From Phyllobacterium sp. YR531 (GTDB taxonomy: Bacteria > Pseudomonadota > Alphaproteobacteria > Rhizobiales > Rhizobiaceae): 64,000 nucleotides of DNA. Under the pieces are notes generated by a model. That model had not been told where the DNA came from and did not search any database. It saw nothing but the letters and a program-made list of their open reading frames with translations. Made by a program: the position numbers and the translations under genes. The stretch's first letter is position 1, and the number at the start of each line of letters is the position of its first letter. The DNA lies in assembly GCF_000282595.1 (NCBI RefSeq), contig NZ_AKIZ01000017.1, positions 1 to 64,000 on the forward strand, in the 5' to 3' direction. Positions 37,015 to 45,453 of the stretch are shown piece after piece.

Positions 37015-37108
37015 GATATTTCTTCATATAAGACAATGTCATAAAAAAGATTGCAAGACCGCTGTGTTTGTCTATGATTTTGACGAACACTAGGAGGAGT
37101 TGCATTCT

Positions 37109-37120
37109 ATAATATGGATC
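37109..37120. promoter_or_regulatory. Candidate IclR operator, copy 2
   Basis: ATAATATGGATC is identical to the right part of copy 1, 106 bases away, and lies about 79 bases upstream of the TRAP binding protein start. It has only one well-defined palindrome arm, as is common for a second site of a dimeric or tetrameric regulator. Confidence 0.5.
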
Positions 37121-37198
37121 ATAACGTCGGTATGGCAAAGGAGGTTGCTTTATCGGACGGGTCTGCAAGGCTGCAAGAGATACCCCGGGAGGAATTCA

Positions 37199-38215
37199 AT
37201 GTATAATCTGTCACGCCGTAAGATGCTGCTGGCCGCTGGTTCAACGCTGGTCGCAAGCCCGTTTATAATGAGACGTCCGGCAATGGCTGCCGAATTCTCT
37301 TATAAATATGCCAATAACCTGCCCGTTTCGCATCCAATGAATATCCGTGCCAAGGAAGCGGCGGACAAGATCAAGGAAGAAACGGGCGGACGCTTTGAAT
37401 TATCGATCTTCCCGTCAAGCCAGCTTGGATCCGATACAGATACGCTAAGTCAGCTGCGTTCCGGTGCGGTTGAGTTTTTCACCCTATCCGGTCTTATTCT
37501 TTCGACGCTTGTGCCAGCCGCATCAATCAACGGTATCGGTTTTGCGTTTCCTGACAGTGCAACGGTCTGGAAGGCCATGGATGGCGATCTTGGCGCGTAT
37601 GTACGTGCGCAGATCGAAAAGTCCAATCTCGTTGCCATGGACAAAATCTGGGACAACGGCTTCCGTCATATTACGTCCAGTACAAAACCGATTGTGACGC
37701 CGGATGATCTGAAGAACTTCAAGATCCGCGTGCCGGTCAGCCCCTTGTGGACATCCATGTTCACCGCCTTCCAATCGTCACCCGCCAGCATCAACTTCAA
37801 TGAAGTTTACTCGTCACTGCAGACGAAAGTGGTAGATGGCCAAGAGAATCCGCTCGCCATCATTTCGACCGCAAAGCTTTATGAGGTTCAGAAGTATTGC
37901 TCCTTGACGAGCCATATGTGGGACGGCTTCTGGTTCCTTTCAAATCGCCGGGCCTGGGAAGCACTCCCGGATGATGTAAAGGAAATCGTCTCCAGGAATA
38001 TCAATGCCGCCGGTTTGGCCGAGCGCGACGACGTGGCCAAGCTGACAGAAACGCTGCAGGCAGATCTCAAAGCCAAAAATCTTGAATTCAACACGCCCGA
38101 CCCTGCTCCATTCCGCGAGGCATTGCGCAGTGCTGGCTTCTATTCCGAATGGAAGGGCAAGTATGGCGATGAGGCTTGGGGGCTTCTGGAAAAAGTCGTC
38201 GGCCAGTTGGCCTGA
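37199..38215 (+). CDS. TRAP transporter substrate-binding protein (DctP family), Tat-type signal
   Basis: A 338-residue periplasmic receptor. The N-terminus carries SRRKMLLAAGSTLVASPFIMRRPAMAA, a twin-arginine-type signal, unlike the Sec signal of the first TRAP receptor at 14480. Family blocks are NNLPVSHPMNIRAKEAADKIKEET, NFKIRVPVSPLWTSMFTAF and NFNEVYSSLQTKVVDGQENP. ATG 37199 follows GGGAGG. It is the first gene of the operon TRAP receptor, fused permease, SDR, PPC protein. The ligand is likely a small organic acid, which would fit the linked acyl-CoA synthetase, but is unproven. Confidence 0.93.
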   Translation: MYNLSRRKMLLAAGSTLVASPFIMRRPAMAAEFSYKYANNLPVSHPMNIRAKEAADKIKEETGGRFELSIFPSSQLGSDTDTLSQLRSGAVEFFTLSGLILSTLVPAASINGIGFAFPDSATVWKAMDGDLGAYVRAQIEKSNLVAMDKIWDNGFRHITSSTKPIVTPDDLKNFKIRVPVSPLWTSMFTAFQSSPASINFNEVYSSLQTKVVDGQENPLAIISTAKLYEVQKYCSLTSHMWDGFWFLSNRRAWEALPDDVKEIVSRNINAAGLAERDDVAKLTETLQADLKAKNLEFNTPDPAPFREALRSAGFYSEWKGKYGDEAWGLLEKVVGQLA

Positions 38216-38231
38216 TCGAGGGCCGTAGCGG

Positions 38232-40133
38232 ATGGCCAGCGTAAAAATAACTGAAGGCGCGGTCGCTGCGGGCGAAGAAAGTATTCTTTCCCCCGCGCAA
38301 CGCGATGACCATTCCTTTCTCTCCAGATGCGATCGGTTCCTTGGTCATCTGGTGGAATATCCGGTGGCCTTTCTCGTGGTGGCAGAAGTTGTCATTCTTT
38401 TTGCCGGAATCGTTGCGCGTTATGTTTTACATCGCCCTTTGATTTGGTCGGATGAGTTGGCTTCGATCCTGTTTCTCTGGCTTGCCATGCTGGGTGCTGT
38501 GGTTGCTTTCCGTCGCGGCGAACATATGCGTATGACTGCGCTGGTCGGAATGATGAGCCCGGCACGCCGTGCATTTTTTGATGTGGTTGCTGTTGTCGGC
38601 GCACTGGCCTTTCTTCTGTTCATTATCTATCCCGCATATGACTACGCGCATGAGGAAACCTATATAACCACACCGGCATTGGAGATTGCCAATGCATGGC
38701 GTGCAGCCGCTTTGCCGGTAGGTGCAGCGCTCATGATTGTTTCGTCGCTGATCAAGCTTTCGCAGGTTTCCAATCTACGCAACGTGATCAAGGCTGTCGT
38801 TCTTATCGGCGCTATCGCATTTATATTCTGGCTGCTCGGTCCATCGTTGAAAACGCTTGGTAATATCAATTTGCTGATATTCTTCGTCGGCATCGTTGCT
38901 GCGCTGGTATTGAGCGGTGTGCCGATTGCCTTCTCGTTCGGGCTGGCAACATTCGGTTATCTGTCTTTGACTACGAATGTTCCGATGCTCGTTGTTGTTG
39001 GCCGAATGGATGAGGGGATGTCGCATCTCATTTTGCTGGCTGTCCCCCTTTTCGTTTTCCTTGGCGTTCTTATCGAAATGACCGGCATGGCCCGTGCCAT
39101 GGTGCAGTTTCTTGCGAGCCTGCTCGGTCACGTTCGCGGTGGTCTGTCCTATGTGCTGATTGGTGCCATGTATCTGGTCTCCGGTATTTCAGGCGCAAAA
39201 GCCGCTGATATGGCGGCCGTTGCGCCGGTGCTGTTTCCGGAAATGAAAGCACGTGGTGCAAAACCCGGTGAGCTTGTGGCGCTCCTTTCCGCCACCGGCG
39301 CGCAAACCGAAACCGTACCGCCAAGTCTCGTACTGATCACGATAGGTTCAGTGACAGGTGTATCTATCGCCGCATTGTTTACGGGAGGATTGCTGCCCGG
39401 CGTAGTCCTCGCAATCATGTTGTGTTTCGTCGTCAGGCATCGCTATCGCAACGAAGACCTTTCCCATGTAACCAAGGCAACCGGCAGGCAGATTGGCCGC
39501 GCATTCCTGATCGCATTACCGGCTTTGGCTTTGCCATTCATTATCCGTGCAGCTGTGGTTGAAGGGGTGGCTACGGCAACGGAAGTGTCGACCATCGGAA
39601 TTGTCTATGCCGTCTTTGCCGGCCTGTTGATCTATAGGCAGTTCGACTGGAAGCGTTTGAAGCCCATGCTTGTAGACACGGCTTCATTGTCAGGTGCCAT
39701 CCTGTTGATCATTGGTGCGGCAACCGCCATGGCGTGGGCACTGACACAGTCGGGCTTCTCCCGCGACCTCGCAGCCGTCATGAGTGCCTTGCCCGGCGGC
39801 CCTGTAACGTTTCTCGCTGTTTCGATTGTGGCCTTCATCATCCTTGGCAGTGTCCTTGAGGGCATTCCGGCTATTGTGCTGTTCGGCCCGCTGCTCTTTC
39901 CGATTGCCCAGCAGGTTGGCGTGCATGAAGTCCACTATGCGATGGTGGTTATTCTTGCCATGGGTATCGGTCTTTTTGCGCCTCCGTTCGGTGTTGGCTA
40001 TTATGCTGCCTGCGCCATTGGACGCGTCAATCCCGATGAGGGAATGAGACCGATCTGGGGTTATCTGGTTGCCTTGATCATTGGCACTATTCTGGTTGCT
40101 GCCATCCCTTGGATTTCAACTGGATTTCTTTGA
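38232..40133 (+). CDS. Fused TRAP transporter permease (DctQM)
   Basis: A 633-residue fusion. Residues about 40-190 form the small DctQ-type domain (LIWSDELASILFLWLAMLGAVVAFRRGEHMRM), and residues about 210-630 the large DctM-type domain (VPLFVFLGVLIEMTGMARAM, GAMYLVSGISGAKAADMAAVAP, GLFAPPFGVGYYAACAIG). The two are joined by one extra helix, as in natural QM fusions. It starts 16 bases after the receptor gene and its TGA overlaps the ATG of the SDR gene. The SDR start at 40133 shows this is a coupled operon. Confidence 0.93.
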   Translation: MASVKITEGAVAAGEESILSPAQRDDHSFLSRCDRFLGHLVEYPVAFLVVAEVVILFAGIVARYVLHRPLIWSDELASILFLWLAMLGAVVAFRRGEHMRMTALVGMMSPARRAFFDVVAVVGALAFLLFIIYPAYDYAHEETYITTPALEIANAWRAAALPVGAALMIVSSLIKLSQVSNLRNVIKAVVLIGAIAFIFWLLGPSLKTLGNINLLIFFVGIVAALVLSGVPIAFSFGLATFGYLSLTTNVPMLVVVGRMDEGMSHLILLAVPLFVFLGVLIEMTGMARAMVQFLASLLGHVRGGLSYVLIGAMYLVSGISGAKAADMAAVAPVLFPEMKARGAKPGELVALLSATGAQTETVPPSLVLITIGSVTGVSIAALFTGGLLPGVVLAIMLCFVVRHRYRNEDLSHVTKATGRQIGRAFLIALPALALPFIIRAAVVEGVATATEVSTIGIVYAVFAGLLIYRQFDWKRLKPMLVDTASLSGAILLIIGAATAMAWALTQSGFSRDLAAVMSALPGGPVTFLAVSIVAFIILGSVLEGIPAIVLFGPLLFPIAQQVGVHEVHYAMVVILAMGIGLFAPPFGVGYYAACAIGRVNPDEGMRPIWGYLVALIIGTILVAAIPWISTGFL

Positions 40134-40936
40134 TGGCTGACAGACTGAAGAACAAGATCGCAATTGTTTTCGGCGCAGGTTCATCGGGCGAAGGATGGAG
40201 CAATGGCAAAGCGGCAGCTGTGGCTTATGCAAGGGAAGGGGCTTTTGTTTTTTGCGCTGACTTGAGTTTTGAGTCTGCCAAAGAAACCGCAGACATCATA
40301 TCAGGGGATGGGTTGGCTGGTATTGCCATAGCTGCAGACGTCACGGATACCAGTTCCGTGAATGAGGTCGTTGCGACAGCACTCAATCAGCACGGTCGCA
40401 TCGATATCCTCCATAACAATGTTGGCGTAGTAACGGCTGGCGGGCCAGAGCAGCTTGAAGAAGAAGCTTTCCGGGCATCGCTCGACATCAATGTCGGTTC
40501 AGTTTTCCGAACTGCGAAAGCGGTTTTGCCTCATATGGTGAAGAGAAAATCCGGCGTAATCATCAACATATCTTCGCTCGCAGCGATACGTTGGACCGGA
40601 TATCCATATTTTGCCTATTATACTGCCAAAGGTGCTGTCAATCAGGCTACAGTTGCACTGGCAATGCAATATGCAAAACACGGCATCAGAGCCAATTGCA
40701 TTATGCCCGGACTTATAGATACGCCACTTATCTACAAGCAGATTTCCGGCAACTATGCTTCAGTGGAAGATATGGTCAACGAAAGAAACCGGCTTGTTCC
40801 GATGGGGCATATGGGAACCGCATTTGACGTAGCCAATGCTGCAGTCTTTCTGGCATCTGATGAAGCCCGCTTCATCACCGGAGTTTGCTTGCCGGTGGAT
40901 GGTGGCCAAAGCTGTTCGGCGGTTGCCGGTGTCTGA
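40133..40936 (+). CDS. Short-chain dehydrogenase/reductase
   Basis: A 267-residue classical SDR. The nucleotide motif is VFGAGSSGEGWSNGKAAAVAY, the NAG-like segment is ILHNNVGVV, and the catalytic Ser and YxxxK are in INISSLAAI and YYTAKGAVNQ. The C-terminus has IMPGLIDTPLIY. It reduces or oxidises a hydroxy or keto group with NAD(P)(H). The substrate is probably the compound imported by the TRAP system or a derivative. ATG 40133 overlaps the permease stop by one base. It could be a uronate-pathway enzyme (KduD-like) but the diagnostic context is missing. Confidence 0.9.
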   Translation: MADRLKNKIAIVFGAGSSGEGWSNGKAAAVAYAREGAFVFCADLSFESAKETADIISGDGLAGIAIAADVTDTSSVNEVVATALNQHGRIDILHNNVGVVTAGGPEQLEEEAFRASLDINVGSVFRTAKAVLPHMVKRKSGVIINISSLAAIRWTGYPYFAYYTAKGAVNQATVALAMQYAKHGIRANCIMPGLIDTPLIYKQISGNYASVEDMVNERNRLVPMGHMGTAFDVANAAVFLASDEARFITGVCLPVDGGQSCSAVAGV

Positions 40937-41789
40937 ACGGCGGCTCTTGCAGCCGGGCCCTGTTGCAGCTCAGCGCTTCGAAAGCTTTGAGGGCAGGGGC
41001 CGGCAGTTGGAATTCATGCTTCAACCCGGACTTAGTATCAATGAGGCCATTGCGCGCCCTTTGCTTGCGGCGAACATCCGGACAGCAACGCTGCAAATTG
41101 AGGGCGGCGCATTTGCTCCGCTTCATTATCTGATGCCTGCATTGTCGACCGACAGCGTTCACGCCGCCTGGTATAGCGACCAATATTCACCTCCTGATGA
41201 AACGCACCTCGAACGTGGCAATGTAACTTTTGGCGAGCGCGATGGTGCCCCTTTCATTCATTGTCATGCAATCTGGAATGAAGCTGATGGAACGCGGAAT
41301 GCTGGCCATATTCTCCCGTATGAGACGATTGTCAGTCAGCCTGTTCGGGCAATGGCTTGGGGTGTCGATAATATAGCGATGATATCTGAGCCGGATGCGG
41401 AAACCGGCTTTACCCTGTTCCATCCAGTGCAGCGAAGCCTTCCGGAAATGGATGTGTCCGGCTCGCGTATGATCTTTGCGCGCGTTGCCCCCAATGAAGA
41501 TATTCTTGGTGCACTGGAGGCTATATGCCTGAAACACGATATCAAGAAAGCAGTGGTCCGAGGTAGCATCGGCAGCTTGATTGGCGCGCGTTATGAGGAC
41601 GGCAGCATTGTCGATGATGTCGCAACGGAAGTGTTTGTACTTGAGGGCTTGGTAGACAGCAGTACCATTGCGACCCGTATGAAGATCGCAATGGTGGACA
41701 CAAGGGGCGCTATCACCCAAGGCCTTATCAAAAGAGGCGAGAATCCTGTCTGCATTACCTTCGAGATATGTCTGGAAGAAACAGTCTGA
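40929..41789 (+). CDS. Tandem PPC (DUF296)-domain protein
   Basis: A 286-residue protein that appears to contain two copies of the PPC/DUF296 fold. The first covers residues about 20-140 (LLAANIRTATLQIEGGAFAPLHYLMP, GAPFIHCHAIWNEADGTRNAGHILPYETIV). The second covers residues about 170-285 (DILGALEAICLKHDIKKAVVRGSIGSLIGA, EVFVLEGLVDSS, ITQGLIKRGENPVCITFEICLEE). GTG 40929 overlaps the SDR end by 8 bases. A single-copy PPC domain is common in bacteria, while a duplicated one in a transport operon is not. Its biochemical role is unknown; I would not call it DNA-binding. Confidence 0.7.
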   Translation: MSERRLLQPGPVAAQRFESFEGRGRQLEFMLQPGLSINEAIARPLLAANIRTATLQIEGGAFAPLHYLMPALSTDSVHAAWYSDQYSPPDETHLERGNVTFGERDGAPFIHCHAIWNEADGTRNAGHILPYETIVSQPVRAMAWGVDNIAMISEPDAETGFTLFHPVQRSLPEMDVSGSRMIFARVAPNEDILGALEAICLKHDIKKAVVRGSIGSLIGARYEDGSIVDDVATEVFVLEGLVDSSTIATRMKIAMVDTRGAITQGLIKRGENPVCITFEICLEETV

Positions 41790-41791
41790 CC

Positions 41792-42706
41792 TTACGCCTG
41801 CGGACCCAGTTTCTCGATAAGGGCTGACAAATCCGCAATGTCATTTGCAGTGCAGTCAGTGAGCGGTGGCCGGACAGGCCCTGCGGAGCGTCCGACTATC
41901 GCCGCCCCTGCTTTAACGATGCTTACTGCATAGCCCGACACCCGATTTCGAATAGCGATATAGGGAATGAAAAATTCGCTTAGCAGACGCGAGGTGGTGG
42001 CGTGGTCGTTATCACTGACCGCCTTATAGAAGGTGAGGGCAGTTCTAGGAATGAAATTGAACACTGCTGATGAGTAAACGTCGACGCCCATTGCCTTGTA
42101 AGCCTCGGCGTAAACCTCGGCAGTCGGCAATCCGCCCAGATAGGAAAAACGGTCGCCGAGTCGCCTGCGGATGGTGACCATGTTTTCAATCTCGCCGACA
42201 CCATCCTTGAAGCCGATAAGATTGGGACATTTTTCGGCCAACCGCTCCAGTGCATCTGCATTGAGTTTGCAGACATTGCGATTGTACACGATGACTCCGA
42301 GGCTGGTTGCAGCGCATACGGCTTCAACGTGGCGCGAGATACCTTCGATGCTGGTCTCGGTAAGATAATGTGGGAGCAACAACAGGCCCGCAGCGCCATT
42401 TTTCTCGGCATCCCTCGCCATTTGTGCAGCGATGCGTGTTCCATAAGCTGCAGTTGCAAGAATAGGGAACTCCTTGCCGCATGCGGCAACTGCGGTGCGC
42501 ACAACGTTCTCATGCTCGGCAGGTGTCAACGAAAACCCTTCGCCGGTTCCGCCCCCGACGAAAAGAGCAGATGCACCATAAGGAGCGAGCCAGGCAAGGC
42601 GTTCGGCGTAGGAGGACTGTGCGAAATCACCGTTCTGATCAAAATCGGTGACCGGGAAAGAGAGTAGGCCTGAGCTGATTGTTTTCTTGAGTGTCTCGTA
42701 ATGCAT
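41792..42706 (-). CDS. kdgD: 5-Dehydro-4-deoxyglucarate dehydratase
   Basis: A 304-residue DapA-superfamily enzyme converting 5-keto-4-deoxy-D-glucarate to 2,5-dioxopentanoate (alpha-ketoglutarate semialdehyde) with loss of water and CO2. Diagnostic blocks are [32 protein letters not shown], the Schiff-base Lys in [11 protein letters not shown] and [18 protein letters not shown], and [22 protein letters not shown] near the C-terminus, all characteristic of KdgD. ATG 42706 follows GAGG at good spacing; 20 extra residues upstream to 42766 have no support. It serves D-glucarate/galactarate and oxidised uronates. It is convergent with the PPC gene and lies downstream of a FadR-type gene on the same strand. 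Confidence 0.92.
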   Translation of the reverse strand: MHYETLKKTISSGLLSFPVTDFDQNGDFAQSSYAERLAWLAPYGASALFVGGGTGEGFSLTPAEHENVVRTAVAACGKEFPILATAAYGTRIAAQMARDAEKNGAAGLLLLPHYLTETSIEGISRHVEAVCAATSLGVIVYNRNVCKLNADALERLAEKCPNLIGFKDGVGEIENMVTIRRRLGDRFSYLGGLPTAEVYAEAYKAMGVDVYSSAVFNFIPRTALTFYKAVSDNDHATTSRLLSEFFIPYIAIRNRVSGYAVSIVKAGAAIVGRSAGPVRPPLTDCTANDIADLSALIEKLGPQA

Positions 42707-42750
42707 GGAAAGCCTCATCTGGTATCTGTTGATCCAGTAATTAGCACGAG

Positions 42751-42767
42751 GTATGTCATCATACAAC
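42751..42767. promoter_or_regulatory. Candidate FadR-type operator before kdgD
   Basis: GTATG-TCAT-CATAC (42751-42764) is a perfect arm pair, and TCATCATACAA (42756-42766) is identical to a word at 14282-14292 before the uronate TRAP operon. It is about 45-61 bases upstream of the kdgD start. Confidence 0.55.
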
Positions 42768-42807
42768 TACATTGCGCTAATTTTGTATTACTTGCCACTC
42801 GAATTGA

Positions 42808-43533
42808 TCAGGATACTTTTTCGGCCTTGGATGCGGTAGCTCTCAAGCGATCGCGGCTGCTACCTAGATGCAGACGCATTGCCGCCCGGGCTCCCTCGAC
42901 GTCCTGGCCTCTTATAGCTTGATAGATCTGGTCATGTTCCCGATTTACACGTTCGAGATATTGCCGTTGCGGCAGATCATTCATTTTGTGGGTCTGCAAG
43001 CGGGTGCGGGGAATAAGCACTTCCCCCAAGTAGTTGAACATGCTAAGGAAATGGCGATTTTTTGTTGCAGAAGCTATTGCACGGTGAAACTCCAGATCGG
43101 CCAGAACCGAGCTTTCACCCCGTTCGATAGTCTCATTCATCATGTCCAATGAACTCTTGAGTCGTGCAAGATCATCTTCGTCTCGGCGGACGGCGGCAAG
43201 TGCTGCAGCCTCCAATTCAATGGATATGCGCAGTTCCATAACGCTTACGATCTCTTCCAGCAATTCAAGATTGTCTTCCTCAATCCTGAAGGGAGCTGCT
43301 GGCACGTCTTTAAGCACAAAAGCGCCGATTCCCTGCTGCGTGTGCACCAGTCCCTTTGCCTTCAGATTAGCGATGGCCTCGCGTACGACTGTCCGGCTTA
43401 CATTAAACTCGCTTATCATGTCCTGCTCGGTTGGCAGGCGCTCACCCCGGCTGTACTGCCCCGTGCTGATCCGATCAGCGATAGCCTTAACCAATTGAAC
43501 TGTAAGGGTTTCTCTTTTTCCTATGCTCGACAT
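42808..43533 (-). CDS. FadR-subfamily GntR transcriptional regulator
   Basis: A 241-residue regulator with an N-terminal winged helix (LTVQLVKAIADRISTGQYSRGE, LPTEQDMISEFNVSRTVVREAIANL, VHTQQGIGAFVL) and a C-terminal FCD domain (MELRISIELEAAALAAVRRDE, DLEFHRAIASATKNRHFLSMF). It is 101 bases upstream of kdgD on the same strand and divergent from the peptide-type ABC operon (298-base gap). Candidate operators lie at 42751-42767 before kdgD and at 43791-43804 before the ABC operon. It resembles the UxuR/ExuR branch, but the ligand is unproven. Confidence 0.9.
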   Translation of the reverse strand: MSSIGKRETLTVQLVKAIADRISTGQYSRGERLPTEQDMISEFNVSRTVVREAIANLKAKGLVHTQQGIGAFVLKDVPAAPFRIEEDNLELLEEIVSVMELRISIELEAAALAAVRRDEDDLARLKSSLDMMNETIERGESSVLADLEFHRAIASATKNRHFLSMFNYLGEVLIPRTRLQTHKMNDLPQRQYLERVNREHDQIYQAIRGQDVEGARAAMRLHLGSSRDRLRATASKAEKVS

Positions 43534-43790
43534 TTGTGCCTTTCGAGATGATCAGAAGCTGGAGCGCAGGCTTTCTTTATTGCTCTGAGTACACTACCAG
43601 AAGCCGCTATCATAAGCGCAATTTGGTAAGGTAAGATATCATATATATTTGGAGTAAAGAATTCTCCAAAGATTTTATGAGGTTAAGCCCATAATTTCGA
43701 TTGAGGCCAGCGAAAAACACCGCGCTTATGCATTAAAACTTATCAAGAAATGCATCTTCGGGCTTGCCGAGGCAAAATTTCAATACTACG
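43534..43790. promoter_or_regulatory. Divergent intergenic region between the FadR-type gene and the ABC importer
   Basis: About 257 bases without a gene. The FadR promoter should lie in the left half (AT-rich ATATCATATATA near 43637-43650). The ABC operon promoter lies to the right, next to the operator at 43791-43804. No further structure is visible. Confidence 0.4.
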
Positions 43791-43804
43791 ATGTCATACA
43801 ACAT
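43791..43804. promoter_or_regulatory. Candidate FadR-type operator before the ABC importer operon
   Basis: ATGT-CATACA-ACAT is a symmetric site containing TCATACAA, the core shared with 42756-42766 and 14282-14292. It ends 27 bases before the binding protein ATG, close enough to overlap the ribosome-binding region or a promoter end, consistent with repression. Confidence 0.5.
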
Positions 43805-43831
43805 AAGAAGAAGATGACTAGGGAGGTATCT

Positions 43832-45436
43832 ATGTCTCATGTTCGTACCCTGCTTGCTGGCACAGTGGCATTGGCCTCCATGCTGGCAATTAATGTAGCG
43901 GCCGCCAAGACGCCGCAAGACCAACTTGTTATCGGCATGAACATGGTGAATCTCACCAGTCTCGATCCACACAATGTGAATTCCTATGAATCTTATCACG
44001 TCATCGCGAATCTTTACGATACGTTGGTTCGAAACGACGCCGCGACGCCCGGCAAGGTTTTGCCGCTGCTCGCTAAATCCTGGGCGGTTACGCCGGATGG
44101 CACGATTGAATTTACTCTTGACGAAAAGGCGACATTTCAAACCGGGCGCAAGGTTACAGCTGCAGACGTGGCCTATTCCTTTCAACGTGCCGTAAAACTT
44201 GGCCTGTTGGGAAAGACCTATTTCACCAATTGGGGTTATACACCCGAGAACGTAGATCAGAAGTTCCGCGCCAAAGACGATGCAACCTTCGTCATGGAGG
44301 TGGCTACGCCCGTTGCTCCTTCCTTGAAGTTGGGCGCACTTACCCGTGCATATGGTGCGATTGTCGATAAAGAAGTCATCGCCGAGCACGAAAAAGATGG
44401 CGATATGGGACGCGGATGGCTGGCCTCGAATGCGGCTGGTTCAGGCGCATTCTCACTAAATCGCTGGAATCCCAACGATATTGTCGTGCTTAATCGCAAT
44501 GACGAATATTGGGGCGGTGAGCCGAAGATGAAGCGCGTGCTCGTCAGGCATTTACCCGAGTCGCAGACAGAGCGTTTGCAGCTTGAGAAGGGCGATCTTG
44601 ATGTTGGCTTTCAGCTCGTTTCCGCGGACATTGATGGTTTGGCAAAAAATCCCGATATTGTCATAGATCGTCTGGTCGGATCTGGTTTTTATTATCTTAT
44701 CATGAGCACGAAGGACCCGGAATTTGCAAAGCCGGAAGTGCGCAAAGCGCTGCGCTACTGTATCAATTACAAAGACATCAATGATGTCGTGATGAAGAAC
44801 TACGGAAAAAGTGCGACGACCTTTGTTCCAGCAGACATCCCCGGTTATATCCCCGATATCGGCAATGTTTACGACCCGGCAAAGTGCAAGCAGGATTTGG
44901 CCTCTGCCGGTTATGGCGATGGCTTCAGCAAACAGTTGCTTTCGTTGAATTCAACACCCTATGCCGATCTGGCAACGGCTATTCAACAGAACCTCGCAGT
45001 GGCCGGTATTAAAGTCGATATTCAGACCGGCAATGGTGACCAAACCTATGGACCGATGCGGGATCGTAAGTTTCAGCTGGGTGTAGGACGTACAGCGTCT
45101 TCTGCACAAACCGATGCAGATGGCTGGGTTCGTACTCATGCATATAATCCCGACAACAAGGACGATGCGAACCTTGCCAATCTTCAGGCATGGCGCGCAT
45201 CCTTTGAATTGCCGGAAGTAAACAGGCTGATAGACGAAGCAGCAGCAATAACCGACAATGAAGAAAAGCGTGTCGAGCTTTACAAGCAGGCACTAAAGCT
45301 TTTCGAAGAATCCGGTCCGCCAATCATTCCCATCTCACAACGCGTTGATCCTTATGCCAAGAGCGCACGATTGAAGAATTATGTTGGTGATATTGGCTGG
45401 ATGACCCGTTGGGATCAGGTCGAGAAGCAGGATTAA
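43832..45436 (+). CDS. ABC transporter periplasmic binding protein (SBP_bac_5, DppA-like)
   Basis: A 534-residue solute-binding protein of the peptide/nickel/oligosaccharide class. A signal peptide (MSHVRTLLAGTVALASMLAINVAAA) is followed by NMVNLTSLDPHNVNSYESYHV, LAKSWAVTPDGTIEFTLDEKATF and AADVAYSFQRAV, standard for the family. ATG 43832 follows AGGGAGG. Because the downstream genes are UxuA and an IolB-like isomerase, the cargo is more likely an oligosaccharide or sugar-acid glycoside than a peptide (inference). Confidence 0.92.
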   Translation: MSHVRTLLAGTVALASMLAINVAAAKTPQDQLVIGMNMVNLTSLDPHNVNSYESYHVIANLYDTLVRNDAATPGKVLPLLAKSWAVTPDGTIEFTLDEKATFQTGRKVTAADVAYSFQRAVKLGLLGKTYFTNWGYTPENVDQKFRAKDDATFVMEVATPVAPSLKLGALTRAYGAIVDKEVIAEHEKDGDMGRGWLASNAAGSGAFSLNRWNPNDIVVLNRNDEYWGGEPKMKRVLVRHLPESQTERLQLEKGDLDVGFQLVSADIDGLAKNPDIVIDRLVGSGFYYLIMSTKDPEFAKPEVRKALRYCINYKDINDVVMKNYGKSATTFVPADIPGYIPDIGNVYDPAKCKQDLASAGYGDGFSKQLLSLNSTPYADLATAIQQNLAVAGIKVDIQTGNGDQTYGPMRDRKFQLGVGRTASSAQTDADGWVRTHAYNPDNKDDANLANLQAWRASFELPEVNRLIDEAAAITDNEEKRVELYKQALKLFEESGPPIIPISQRVDPYAKSARLKNYVGDIGWMTRWDQVEKQD

Positions 45437-45453
45437 GGTCAGGTTAGCGCAGC

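Noticed and set aside
40133-40936. Calling the SDR KduD
   Set aside because: It is 21 kb from kduI and in another operon, and general SDR motifs do not discriminate the substrate.
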